From Conoideocrella luteorostrata (lineage: Eukaryota; Ascomycota; Sordariomycetes; Hypocreales; Clavicipitaceae): a stretch of 64,000 nt of DNA. The first letter of the stretch is position 1; every line of letters starts with the position of its first letter. A program made the position numbers and the translations under genes. Below the pieces are notes generated by a model that worked only from the letters and a program-made list of their open reading frames with translations, ran no database searches and had not been told where the DNA came from. The stretch spans positions 124,001-188,000 of the forward strand of contig JASWJB010000015.1 of the NCBI GenBank assembly GCA_032433595.1, in the 5' to 3' direction. Positions 1 through 10,139 of this stretch are shown in pieces.

Positions 1-1693
1 TGTGGAAGTTGTCTTAGCGAGGTAAATGCGGTAGTACATCGGCGGCCAGCCCTGTGGCCATGTTGATGAGGGTTATAATGATTTCCGTTCCCATTTAGCT
101 GAGGCTAAGCAGCAATCAACTTAAATGACATTTATGAAGACGTCGATACTCATGAAACACCTGTGCGACTCCAGCGGATGCCACCATTGTCATTGAAGTG
201 TGGGTCGTTCGTGCAGAAGCCGACGCTGTGATTGCACGATGGGATGGACAAGTTCTGGACGGATATACGGATCTCAGCTGGGAGTGAAGAGAAAAGCTAG
301 AATTCGATGAAGTCGTCAGATCCTTAAACTGGCTTTGCAAGTGGAATAGTGTCACGAGAAATATAAGTGGTTACAAATACTCCGCAAGAGAGCCAGTTCT
401 CTTTGTTTTACCAATAGCTGCATCGCCTGGAAGGATGGTTTTATTTTATGGTTGCAATGGCATGCTCTGCTATGATGAACTTGATGTGAGTCTGTTTTTA
501 TCTCGTCGGCTTTTGCGTATGGCGGAGGCAGCGTATTTTAAACTTACGCTACGTAGAGTGCAATCTCACCACTGCTGCCTGGCGACACTTTATGACGTAC
601 TGAGATATCATCATTAGGACTCTCGCTAAGCTCTTCAGCTGTCATTCAGAGAGGTTCCAGTAACGAGTAGCTGCCAAGACAAAGATACGGTCTTTCTGAA
701 GCCCGAGCCCGAATGTAATGACTTTACTGACTATTCTGTATCTTGAACGGGCACTCTACTTGGCTTGGCAGCACTATCAATCATTCCGATGGTATTTGTA
801 ATTTTACGAACACGACGTAGAAAATACACGAATTAAGCCTTCCACTAAAGATGCTGGACACTAGGAGAGCTGGTGCACAGGGTCATAAGCAACGAATAGT
901 ACCCAGGCTGATGGGTTTCACCATTGCGCCCGTTTATTATGAGCCAAAATTGCACATGATTTCAAATCTCTCCTGCTCCCAATCCTGAGTCGCAAAGTTT
1001 CATAAGAATCGTATGCATCAGGTCTCAGGCTTCTTTAAGCGACAAACCATCGAATTTATCATTTCATTTGACGTATTTGAGGTCTATATTCAAAGACGAC
1101 CCTGATTTGCCGCCTCAGCAGCAACACAAACAGCCGTGGTTGGGTATGGAGACATCTCGCCAGGCGACTCAGCAATGTGTACAGCAACGGTGTACTATAA
1201 TTCTCAATTGCGTGCATTCACGTATCAATAATTGTATCCAACCCAACGAGGCGTTTGATCGGAAGAGTGCTTGGTCAAAACTGTCAACGAGGAGCGGCAT
1301 GATAGAGGTCGGAAGTGTACCGGGCAGCTTATTCGGATGTGAGGATATCGGATAGCTGATCGGCCATTTCCGCATAAGAAGAAACAAATAAGGCAAGGCG
1401 ACGGTGTGGTCTAACCGGAGAGCCCATACATCCTTTTCCATTTAGACGCACCGGCTAAGTTACAAAGCCGGTCCGGTCCGGTCGGTGGACGAAACACCGG
1501 CAACCTACCTGCAGACCGAAGGCGGGGCTCGACGATATACCGTAGTTGCCCCTCCCACCACATACATGTAGGCTGATGCAGTCCATATTTGACAGTATTA
1601 TATATGAGCCGATTTGGGTTGAAGGGTGTGCAGAAACAGACGCCATCGCGTGACAGGGTCCCTAACGAACAACCTCATCGCCTATTACATGTT
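1..1693. other. No gene recognised
   Basis: Only short open frames of 60-125 codons occur here on either strand, and none shows a family motif or a plausible spliced extension. No RNA gene or repeat was evident by eye. Confidence 0.5.
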
Positions 1694-2167
1694 ATGGCTT
1701 CCGAGTTGAAAGCGGACTCGTTTGAGCTCTATGACCTGCGAGTTGAGGTTGTGACCTCGCCCGGCGCGAAGTCGCCGGAGACTGGGAAATTCATATGCGG
1801 CGCTCGCGTTGGTGACTATTTTACCCTCGAAGGGGAGTTGATGTATTTGCCAGCTGGCCAGGGCATCAGCATTTACAGCCTCGGTAAGTTCGATGTCCAT
1901 GGTCTTCGCAGTATATGCAATGCCGGGGTCAGAGTTGAAAACCTACTACTAAACAATATCAGCTGATCAAGCATAACCACAGCTTCTGTTTTGCCCTTGC
2001 TTGCTGCGAAGCAACGAGTAACACATCCGCATGATTGGATGAGCACTGATGCATTGATTGCGTGTCCTGATCCCAATTGCGAGTCGCAGCTGAAGATCAT
2101 CAGGACGGGGTTAAGAACCTTTAGCCATGCCGAGACGACAGTGGTAGGGTTGGAAGGAAATCATTAG
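1694..2167 (+). CDS. TIGR04076-like small protein
   Basis: Two exons, 1694-1883 and 1983-2167, joined across a GTAAGT...CACAG intron of 99 nt, give 124 residues ending in TAG. The unspliced frame stops in the intron, and splicing restores the family pattern: an LRVEVV strand near the N-terminus, a CGARVGDYF segment, SLASVLPLLAAKQR around the junction, then DWMSTD and CPDPNC. This matches the small TIGR04076 proteins found in bacteria and fungi, whose function is unknown. The three cysteines (one in CGARVGD, two in CPDPNC) could bind metal, but that is inference. I used the ATG that begins MASELKAD because the family starts close to the first strand; an in-frame ATG lies upstream at 1589. It stands alone, with no obvious operon-like partner. 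Family recognition is from memory of the motif pattern. Confidence 0.72.
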
Positions 2168-2804
2168 TTGTGGACAGAGGACATTGAGGAGCGAGCCAGA
2201 TACAGACTGCATTACAGCAGGAGGCGGAAGAAGGTGCAAAGGTCCTTGGCGTACGATGGTAATTTTGTTGTGTGGCTGCATCAATAGCAAGAGTTACTCG
2301 ACCTATTTGTAATTGAGCATGGATAGGAAGATAGCTGAAGAGCCTTGATTAACAATCGAAAGATTTCTGTGAATGATTTTACATCAGGAGCCTCTGCTTC
2401 CGTCTTGAGAAGAATGAGGGGTTCTACACGTAGTTGCACAGGGAGATTCATGTACGGCAATCTCACACGCGTCAAATTGTGTCCGTGATCTCACGTCGAA
2501 ACCTGTTGAGGTGATTCACTTCAGGATGTGTTGAAGTGATTCACACTCTTTAGGTCAGCCTCACACACAGGCCCACAAGGCCTTCTTATTTTGTTTGTTC
2601 TGTAGACCTAGATTAGCTACTTCATACTTCTTCATCATCTATCAAGTTGATCATCATTCTTTCAATTCATCTCCCATTTCATTGCAATAAAACCTATGTA
2701 TCGCGTCAGATCAGCTGCCCACTGTTCGAACCGTGACTATTGCGAGAATTGTACACAGTATCTACGATCAATAATTGACAAGACTATTTGCCCGGCTCTG
2801 CAGC
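2168..2804. other. Intergenic, LTR-like segment
   Basis: No coding frame is supported. GTTGA(A/G)GTGATTCAC occurs twice as a direct repeat at 2505-2519 and 2530-2544. A near match in the opposite orientation lies at about 17833-17852, next to LTR-like sequence. The AT- and CT-rich stretch that follows (2590-2690) resembles the R/U5 part of a fungal LTR. It may be a decayed solo LTR, but no second boundary was found. Confidence 0.3.
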
Positions 2805-4729
2805 CTATCTGTACTCCCCTCCGCTATCACCCATGGTGTCAAAAATTTGTGATCGAGAGCTCTTCTCCAGTACCTTCTCGATAGCATCGCGATCAGCACT
2901 GGACAGATGCCATCCAAGGGTCGCTAGGTTATCGCGAGTGTGCTCACTAATCCCAAGTCGTGCTCCAAGGATGACGGCTCCGACGTACGGAAAGTCCAGA
3001 ACCCATCGAGTCGCGACTGTAGAGATGCTCACGCCATGTTTGTCTCCAATGGATTTGAGTGACCTGAGCAGCTCCTGGAAAAGCGACCACCCTCCCCAGG
3101 TTCGAATGACTCCGAAATACTAGCGATGCTTAATCTCTGGGGCTGTACATGGCCAATGGAGGATTCGGCTCACCTTGCGCTGGCCTGGAGTAACAGACTC
3201 GTGATAGAGATTCGGTTCAGGCTGGCCGAGCCACTTGTCTGCGATAAAACCGCCGCACTATATGACGTTTGTCAGTTGCGGAGAAGACAGCAAGAAAAGT
3301 CGTCAAAAGAGCTTACCAGAGTACCATATGTCAAAAGTTTGACATCATGCTGTTCGCATAGCTTGCCCATCTTTATCATCGGTCTTGAATCGATCAGCGA
3401 GAACTAAAAAGTTCGGTTAGTTTTCGTCGCGACAAATCGAGAGAATGCATAAATTTGCGACGGACCTGGACTTGATTCGTGTATATCTTTACCCCGGTGT
3501 CCAAGACAGCTTTCATGTGCTCCGTATCAAAGTTGCACAGACCCAAAGCCCCAACCCGGTCATCCTCTGTGATGTAACGAACAGCATCCAAGTACTGCTT
3601 GTTCTCGTACTGTGCTCAGTCAGCAATGCGTTGCGAGGGCAAGGTGCTGCGACACTCACGAATTGCCAGTGGAACTGCAGCAGACTCAACTTTTCTGTCT
3701 GAAGCCTTTGGCATCGTTCTGATATACTTGCTTGCACTGCTTCTCTGGTTATTTCCACTGGATGAAACACGCAGTATTTGGTGGCGGCGAATACAGCGTC
3801 CTTGTGGGCATATGCCTTGTGAAATCGACCCTAGACGGAGCTCAGTAAATCGTGGGAAAGAACATGCATGAGCTCGCACTCACAAATATGATCTCAGCAT
3901 CGCCGTAATGATCTGCCATATCGAACGCGGTCAAGCCGGCCTGCACATGATTCGATAGCTGGTCCATTATCTTGAACATTGGTGCAGAGCCCCACGCCGG
4001 ACTGGACATTTGCCAGAGTCCCGAAAATATCCTGGGCAGTTCTCTCCCGTTCAGATTGAAAGTCTCTGACAACCTCGCTGGCCTGGGTGTGCTGCCTTTG
4101 AATAATTCCATGGCTTCAGGACCTGGACTGGAGGGTCGAGCGAGTCCCAGAAGGCTAGCTGTTGCGTCGAGACCTCTGCCGTACGGATACGGCGCCGATT
4201 TCTTCAATGACGTGGCATGACAGCCCAATAGCGTCTGATATAATCCTCTCAAGGTATCGTCCTCATCAGTTCTCAGGCCGCGCACCCCATCCTTGATGAA
4301 AAGCGCTTTCTGCACTGCCGTCATGGCTTGTACGACATCTCCATCGACGGAAGCCAAGAAGCTTTGAACCTCGTGCTCCTGACCTAATGCAAGAGAACCC
4401 TGTAATTCAAATGCCCCGATAACCAGCTCGTTGAGCGGTTGCAGGCTCTCTTTAACGAGGCCACATCCGAACATGCAACGGATATTCCTCTGGAGCGTCT
4501 TGAGACCGTTCAAACTGTGCTTGGCGGATTTGTCGGTGATGTTCGGAAGAATGCTGTCCGTGATGAATCGTCGTGTACCACTCTCGAAAGAACCGGTGAT
4601 TTCCGGATGCGATGCCAGCAAAGACAGGAGGACAACTCTCAAGCCATCAGCGGAGAGGTTTGTGATTATAGAGTCCGTCATCATATTGACATGGGCCGTC
4701 TTGACCTTATTGGGTGTGCCTGCCGCCAT
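2805..4729 (-). CDS. Aldo-keto reductase with long N-terminal extension
   Basis: Six exons on the minus strand (4729-3884, 3830-3660, 3609-3466, 3403-3317, 3257-3174, 3119-2805) are all multiples of three and give 548 residues. Every intron has a GT donor and an AG acceptor. Residues from about 220 onward form an NAD(P)H-dependent aldo-keto reductase barrel. The catalytic tetrad is visible: Asp and Tyr in FDMADHYGDAE, Lys in AATKYC, and His in LLQFHWQF. The late NADP-binding segment reads VGAVILGAR followed by SEHTRDNL. The N-terminal 200 or so residues match no domain I recognise; they are leucine-rich and lie upstream of the barrel in the same exon. Substrate is unknown. The lack of stops across five phase-0 introns argues that the gene is functional. 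Confidence 0.85.
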
Positions 4730-6416
4730 GGTTTACTTGAAGACTCGGCGACGGACTAATTCAACGAGTGGTGTCTTTGGTGATCGCCTGCAGTGGCATG
4801 GACGGAGAAGGCAAGAAAGCACCGAATAGGGGATAGCACACTATGTTTTTAAAGACATTTCGCACATGATGGGAACCGAGCTCTTTTCAAGGCCGCTAAC
4901 GAAATGAGTTCGCCGGCATTCTGACAGTTGTAGAATACCGGCGCTCAAGCGGGGCTTGACTTTGCCGGCGCTGCACCAAGCCAGTGCAGTGGCTCCACTG
5001 TACTTCCGGCAGAAGGCCCTAGCTCCACACCTACGGAGGTATTTCACCGCTCCGCGTGTACATCCGCAAGTACATATTACAGCGCCAGGTGCGGAAAGAA
5101 AACCCACCGCCGATGAAAATGTGCGTGTTCAATGCTCCCGCGTCTTTCCAACGTGGGATGGCCTCCAAATGCTTCCATTCCTTGCCGTCTTTGGTGAACT
5201 AGCAAGGTCCGACATCCGGACTCCTATCATGTAGTTGCTGCTCCTTTATTTCAACGCGGTAGCTTGGAAGGCCGTCATGTCCACTATCCGGGTTTACTCC
5301 GTCGTTAGTCCATACGCGCCCGCCTTCCCCGCATTCACACCTTTTACACTTGACGTTCAACTGTCCAGTGCCGCTAGCCTTGAGGCCAAGACACAGCTCA
5401 GGTACTCCATACTCCGTACATTGAGCCAAGAACAGGCACGAGGGGCTCGGTGGAAATTGCGGCCTTGGGTGAGCCGGGTGAGCCCCGTAGGTGTGTGTGG
5501 CGCTGCTGAACGAGCCAGGCATCCACGCAGCCTGAATGTGCGACGATTGGTGCTGCGATTGTGTCGCTACATTAACCATGGCCTTTGGGGAGATCCTGAT
5601 ACCAAGTCATATATACAAAGAGAAAATTTTGATTACGTATACGAGCGTGTTAAGGAAAAGTGATTTTCCACGAGCATGTCGGCATCATCTTTGACTACTA
5701 GGGAAGTGAAACTGAGAAAAGGACGCTACGGATCGTAGCTACAACATTCGAGATTGATGCCCTTCATGTGAGGACAGCAATAGAGTAGGTCTATTCAGTG
5801 ATGTACGGAGTAGTTACGGAACAACTGGATTGATCTGACTCCACAATTTGATGCGGCTACATCCCGCGTCACACACCCTCGCACGTAATTTGTATGTAAA
5901 CCCGGCAGCCGCGATATGTAGTTTGCAATAATATCGCTGTAATTACAAGTGCTTACAGCGTACAACCTGCTATTCGGGACACCAATCAGGGCACATTACA
6001 GGCCTCTCAATCAGAAGGGCAAGAATGCCGTTGGTCTCCATCTGCCTCTCCTCTCTGTGGCGTCCCCGTTGCCTCTTTTTATTCCCCTCTTCAACCCTCG
6101 GCTTCCGTCGTATTTCCTCGTGTTTCCGACCTTCCAGTATGCCTCATATCCTCCTTGTTATCCAACAATGCCACCCCGCTCCAGGCAGCCGCGCGAGGGC
6201 AATGGAGTCAGTCCTATCAGCTACAAAAATACCACGACCTTGGTATGCCTATCTGAGCAAGTCAACATTCTACGTTCCTGAACTAAGTACCTAGCACTAT
6301 AATTCGAGCCTTGCTTCGCTAGTCCTGGGCATGTGCCGCTTACTTATATCTACCACACGATACTCAGGTTGCCCCGCAACTTGAAACGTCACTACAAGAA
6401 CACTTGTCATGGAGCG
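4730..6416. other. Intergenic; CT-rich leader before 6417
   Basis: Open frames of up to 142 codons on both strands (for example 5235-5663) have no recognisable motif and overlap one another, so I do not call a gene. The pyrimidine-rich stretch at about 6030-6150 is typical of fungal promoters and leaders and probably belongs to the reductase gene at 6417. Confidence 0.4.
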
Positions 6417-7457
6417 ATGAGTGCCACCATTGAGGCCAGTCGTCCCAGCAATAGGATCGACTGGGAAGCAGAGATCGCATTGCCTAAGTCGTTTCCTAAT
6501 ATGGTTTTGCAAAGACGTGGACCCAAGACAGGTGACCTGACAATTTTTCTTACCGGAGCGACTGGCTACTTGGGTCGTCATCTCCTTGCATCCTTAATCA
6601 AGGACGACAGAGTCACACACATAGTTGTATTGCTACACAGTGTAGCAGATATTGGGACAAGTATTCATAGGAGGGATAAGGTCTCCTTCGTCGAGGGCGA
6701 TATCTCCTTACCCAATCTCCACCTTTCAGAGAGCCTCTTCAGGAACCTCACAGAGACGGTTGATGTTGTGGTTCACTGTGCTGCTAATAGGTCTTTCTGG
6801 GACAATTATGAAGTCCTACGACTTGTAAACCTTGAATCTGTCAAGGAACTGGCGCGCCTAACAGCAAAACATGCTCTTCCTTTGCACTTTATGTCATCCG
6901 GTGCTGTAACGTTGTACGCAAATGGCATTACACCCCCCACTGATGGTAGCAACGGCTATGTCGGAACGAAATGGGCGGCCGAGGAGTTTCTTCATCGAGC
7001 TTCCGTGGAATTTGGAATGCCTGTATATATTCATAGGCCAACTACCATGCAACAGGCCTTTGAAGATACTACACATCGTGATGACGTACTCAAGCAGTTG
7101 ATTGAATGTGGGAACAAACTTGGCGCTCGACCAAATTTTGATGATATCTGCGGCTCGGTGGATGTTATCCCGATTGAAATCATCGTACGGTCAATTCATC
7201 AGTCCATAATTTCATCCACAAGCTTCAGTTCCATTGATGGCGGTCTTGTGCAGATATTGAACTATGAAGCTAATCTTCGAGTGCTTGTGAAAGACTTCGC
7301 GATGGACGCGAAGTCTAACGAAAAACTGCACAAACTTCCCAGTATGCCGATATTAGAGTGGTTTGGTAGGGCTAAGAGGACTGGCTTTGGCTATTTCATT
7401 ACTGCACAGGATTTGGAAATGGGCACAAAGGACGGAATGTTGGTTTCTAAGCGCTAA
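6417..7457 (+). CDS. Stand-alone thioester-reductase (R) domain
   Basis: A single-exon frame of 346 residues. It is an extended SDR of the NAD-binding-4 (male-sterility/thioester reductase) type. Visible are the Rossmann motif TGATGYLGRHL at about residue 45, a GDIS strand, a VVHCAAN segment, the SDR serine in FMSSGAV, and the catalytic Tyr-x3-Lys in NGYVGTKWAAEE, then HRPTTMQ. In fungi this domain normally sits at the C-terminus of PKS, PKS-NRPS or NRPS-like enzymes, where it reduces a carrier-bound thioester to an aldehyde or alcohol. The opening WEAEIALP segment resembles the linker before such R domains. No carrier domain or other module precedes it, so this is either a free-standing reductase acting in trans or the surviving end of a larger synthase. 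The ATG gives the shortest start that keeps the linker. Confidence 0.75.
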   Translation: MSATIEASRPSNRIDWEAEIALPKSFPNMVLQRRGPKTGDLTIFLTGATGYLGRHLLASLIKDDRVTHIVVLLHSVADIGTSIHRRDKVSFVEGDISLPNLHLSESLFRNLTETVDVVVHCAANRSFWDNYEVLRLVNLESVKELARLTAKHALPLHFMSSGAVTLYANGITPPTDGSNGYVGTKWAAEEFLHRASVEFGMPVYIHRPTTMQQAFEDTTHRDDVLKQLIECGNKLGARPNFDDICGSVDVIPIEIIVRSIHQSIISSTSFSSIDGGLVQILNYEANLRVLVKDFAMDAKSNEKLHKLPSMPILEWFGRAKRTGFGYFITAQDLEMGTKDGMLVSKR

Positions 7458-7899
7458 AAAGGATTTACTACAGGAGACAATAAAGTTGAATAACTGATTA
7501 AAATTCGACAACCGAAAATTGTTTTTTCACGAGAAGGATATGCATGCCACGCCGAGATAACATTTAGGCACTCTCAAAATCGGCAAGAGACAATCAAGGT
7601 TAACACAAGGCACTGCATTAGACCAAACGCTGGATTTCGTCTTCAGAAGTTGAAATTTAGGCCTAATCAATGGTTCCTTAGGCTCTGTGCCCAAGTCGAC
7701 AATGCATTTTGTTTGTACATGAGGATGAGGAGTTTTCTCCTATTAGTCTAACTTAGATTCTCACCATCGTGCACATAGCTAAAGGTTGATTCCTGGATAT
7801 ATTTGCTTTTTATACAAAACCCACGGTGTCCAATCAGAAACAGTGCATCTTACAACAAATGATCCCTTGGTCCTTCCGTCGAGAAGCTACAAGAGAAGA
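7458..7899. other. Intergenic, AT-rich
   Basis: Region between the end of the reductase gene and the convergent end of the MFS gene. Nothing recognised beyond AT-rich sequence suitable for polyadenylation. Confidence 0.5.
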
Positions 7900-9622
7900 T
7901 TATAGAGTGACTGTGAAACGGGTCCGGAGATAACCCCCGTAACGGTAAAAGAGCCACGGCACCGGTATGAAACCAAGAGTGATAAAGCCAAGAACGCTGT
8001 TACCCCACCCCAACCCAATTTTACTGTATAGCGGCGAAGCAGCGAGATCTAGAAATGCTCCAAAAGGCGAGCGAACGAATAGATTGGCAGCAAGAGCCGA
8101 AGCAGCAGCCTGGACGCCAAAGGAATCCACTAGGTAAATCTGACCAGGGATAACAACGAACAAAGACCCTAGCCCAATAAAAAATGTACCTAGGATAGGC
8201 ACAAACCAATGTATATGGTAATAAGCCGTCCAGCCGTACATAAAAAAGCCTAACGGTGTGACTGGGCTGAACCATTTCATCAGGATTAAACGCTTCTCGG
8301 GCTCTGTAGGCTTTTCTCCCTGCTTATGGCCCAGGAGTTTGTCGCTAAGGATTGAGAAGAGAATAAGACCAAAAAGCATGCCAAGACCAAGGCCAAGGTA
8401 TGCTAGCCCGGAAATTCCTGGGCTGAAGCCATAAATGCCTTGAAATACCGACGGGAAAGTGGTGAAGAGTAAGAAGATAAGACCAAACATAAGACCAGTG
8501 TAGAGAGACACAAGGAAAACTATTGGTGATAAGAATAGTAGCTTTAGAGGTCTTAAAATTCCCCGTCGTAGAAGCATCCAGGGTGTGCCTTTAGTAGCTT
8601 GTTTTGGCGTGAGCTTGAGATTCCCGGTCTCCCTGCGTAGTCGGTTGGCCTTTCTTTGGAGTAGAATGATGGCATTGGTCTCTCGCATGAACACTATTGT
8701 GACAATTGCTAGAGTACCGGTCTAGAAGGAGAGACAGAGTCAAAAAAGAATGTACGCTTCAGGATGAATGGTGAAATCTCACCAGTATCATGATAATGCG
8801 GAAAGTCCAACGCCAGCCTATATACTGTGAGACGAATCCTCCAATTATAGGTCCAAGCACCTTGAAATTTGTTAGCTACTGAAAAGAACAACATCCACTT
8901 CTGGTCCAAAATAAAAATACGTACCGGCCCAAGAATAGGACCCATGGTAAACAGGGCCATGGCCTTGCCTCTTTTTTCCTGGAGAGTGACGTCGGCAACA
9001 GTGCCACCTCCAATGCTCATTGGACCTGATGCGGCGCAGCCACAAATAAAACGAAAGACGAGAAACATGGCAACGTTGGTGCTGAAGGCGCAGCCAGTTG
9101 TAAAGGCAAAGTACACGATGTTGTAAACGTGATATATTATGAGGCGACCGTATAACTCCGAGAGAGGTGCGAGGACCAGAGGACCGAGCGCGAAGCCGAG
9201 GACGTACAAACTGACAGTCATGGACTCAACGGTGGTGCTAGTAATGTGAAATTCTTCCGCGAGCTCCTGGGCCCCAGGTGCAAACATGGTCGCAGCCAGG
9301 TTGCTATAAACTGGGTCAGCTCGAATGCTACTCATGACATTTTCAAGAAGACAACTAGTAAGCTTGAGGAGACTCACGCAACCAGGGTAAAAAGGCTGAC
9401 CAAGATGACATGAAGATTTTTCTTGGCTGACGTCCAGTTGAGTGGATTGGCCGGGTCATCAGGGCTGTCCCAGTCAACGACATCGGGATCTGTAGGTGCA
9501 ATCGACTCCCTCTTGGTGGTAATGGATGAAGAGGAGCCAAGTGGTCGGATATTGGAACTGGAATTTCCAACATCACCAGCTTCTATCTCGTGACTGAGTA
9601 TGTTTTCGTTTAGAGCAGCCAT
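7900..9622 (-). CDS. MFS multidrug exporter (DHA1 type)
   Basis: Four exons (9622-9378, 9303-8925, 8860-8783, 8721-7900) give 507 residues with no internal stop. The cytosolic N-terminus carries DPDVVDWDSPDDPANPLNW, the hallmark of fungal 12-helix drug:H+ antiporters. Helix 2-3 loop LAPLSELYGR follows, and splicing across exons 2 and 3 creates antiporter motif C, GPILGPVLGPIIGGF. Hydrophobic segments are spread over the rest, with a long cytosolic loop (about residues 245-290) between the two halves. It is a plasma-membrane exporter by family. It is divergent from the Zn2Cys6 gene at 10140 over a shared promoter with CGG repeats, which suggests that regulator controls it. Substrate unknown. 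The ATG at 9622 gives the expected N-terminus; an in-frame ATG exists at 9697. Confidence 0.9.
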
Positions 9623-9811
9623 AAGTGTCCAACGGCGACGGGGGAAAGAGGTCAGTAGGAACGTTTTCGTAAAAACTTTCTCTGGCCATGAGTCCATGGA
9701 TTTCGTAGCCGAGACTTTTATTATCTCGTGGCGGAGAACCGGAATGGATACGAGGCGTCTTAAAAATAATGTGCATCAGGTAACAGCTAACCGCTAGGTC
9801 TAGGGCGGCTT

Positions 9812-9926
9812 ATCGGAGCGGAGCATCGGAACGGAGCATCGGAGCAGACCCGTCCATTGGTGGAGTGTTATGCTAAGCCACAAAGGCACACGGTCTCAAT
9901 GGACACGGATGTTCTAAGTCCGATGC
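9812..9926. promoter_or_regulatory. CGGAGC-type repeats in a divergent promoter
   Basis: Between the divergent MFS and Zn2Cys6 genes, ATCGGAGCG at 9812, CATCGGAAC at 9824 and CATCGGAGC at 9838 form closely spaced direct repeats (12-14 bp apart). TCCGATGC, the inverted form, lies at 9919-9926. CGG triplets in repeated or inverted arrangement are the usual target of zinc-cluster regulators. That the neighbouring protein binds them is inference. Confidence 0.5.
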
Positions 9927-10139
9927 GGGTCCAATGAATTGTTTTGAGTGAGGGATATTTTTTTAATCGAGCACTTCCTGGCTTTAAGCGACGCCTCTTG
10001 TCAAGGCAGTTTTCATGATTCTCCTAACATAAGGCCAACTTAATGCTTCAGACATTGCGGCCATAATTAGCCCCTTGAGTCTTCCTCTGTCGCGTTTTGT
10101 TGTAGTGCTGGTGGTCTGACCTCAAGCACCTCCCGTCAA

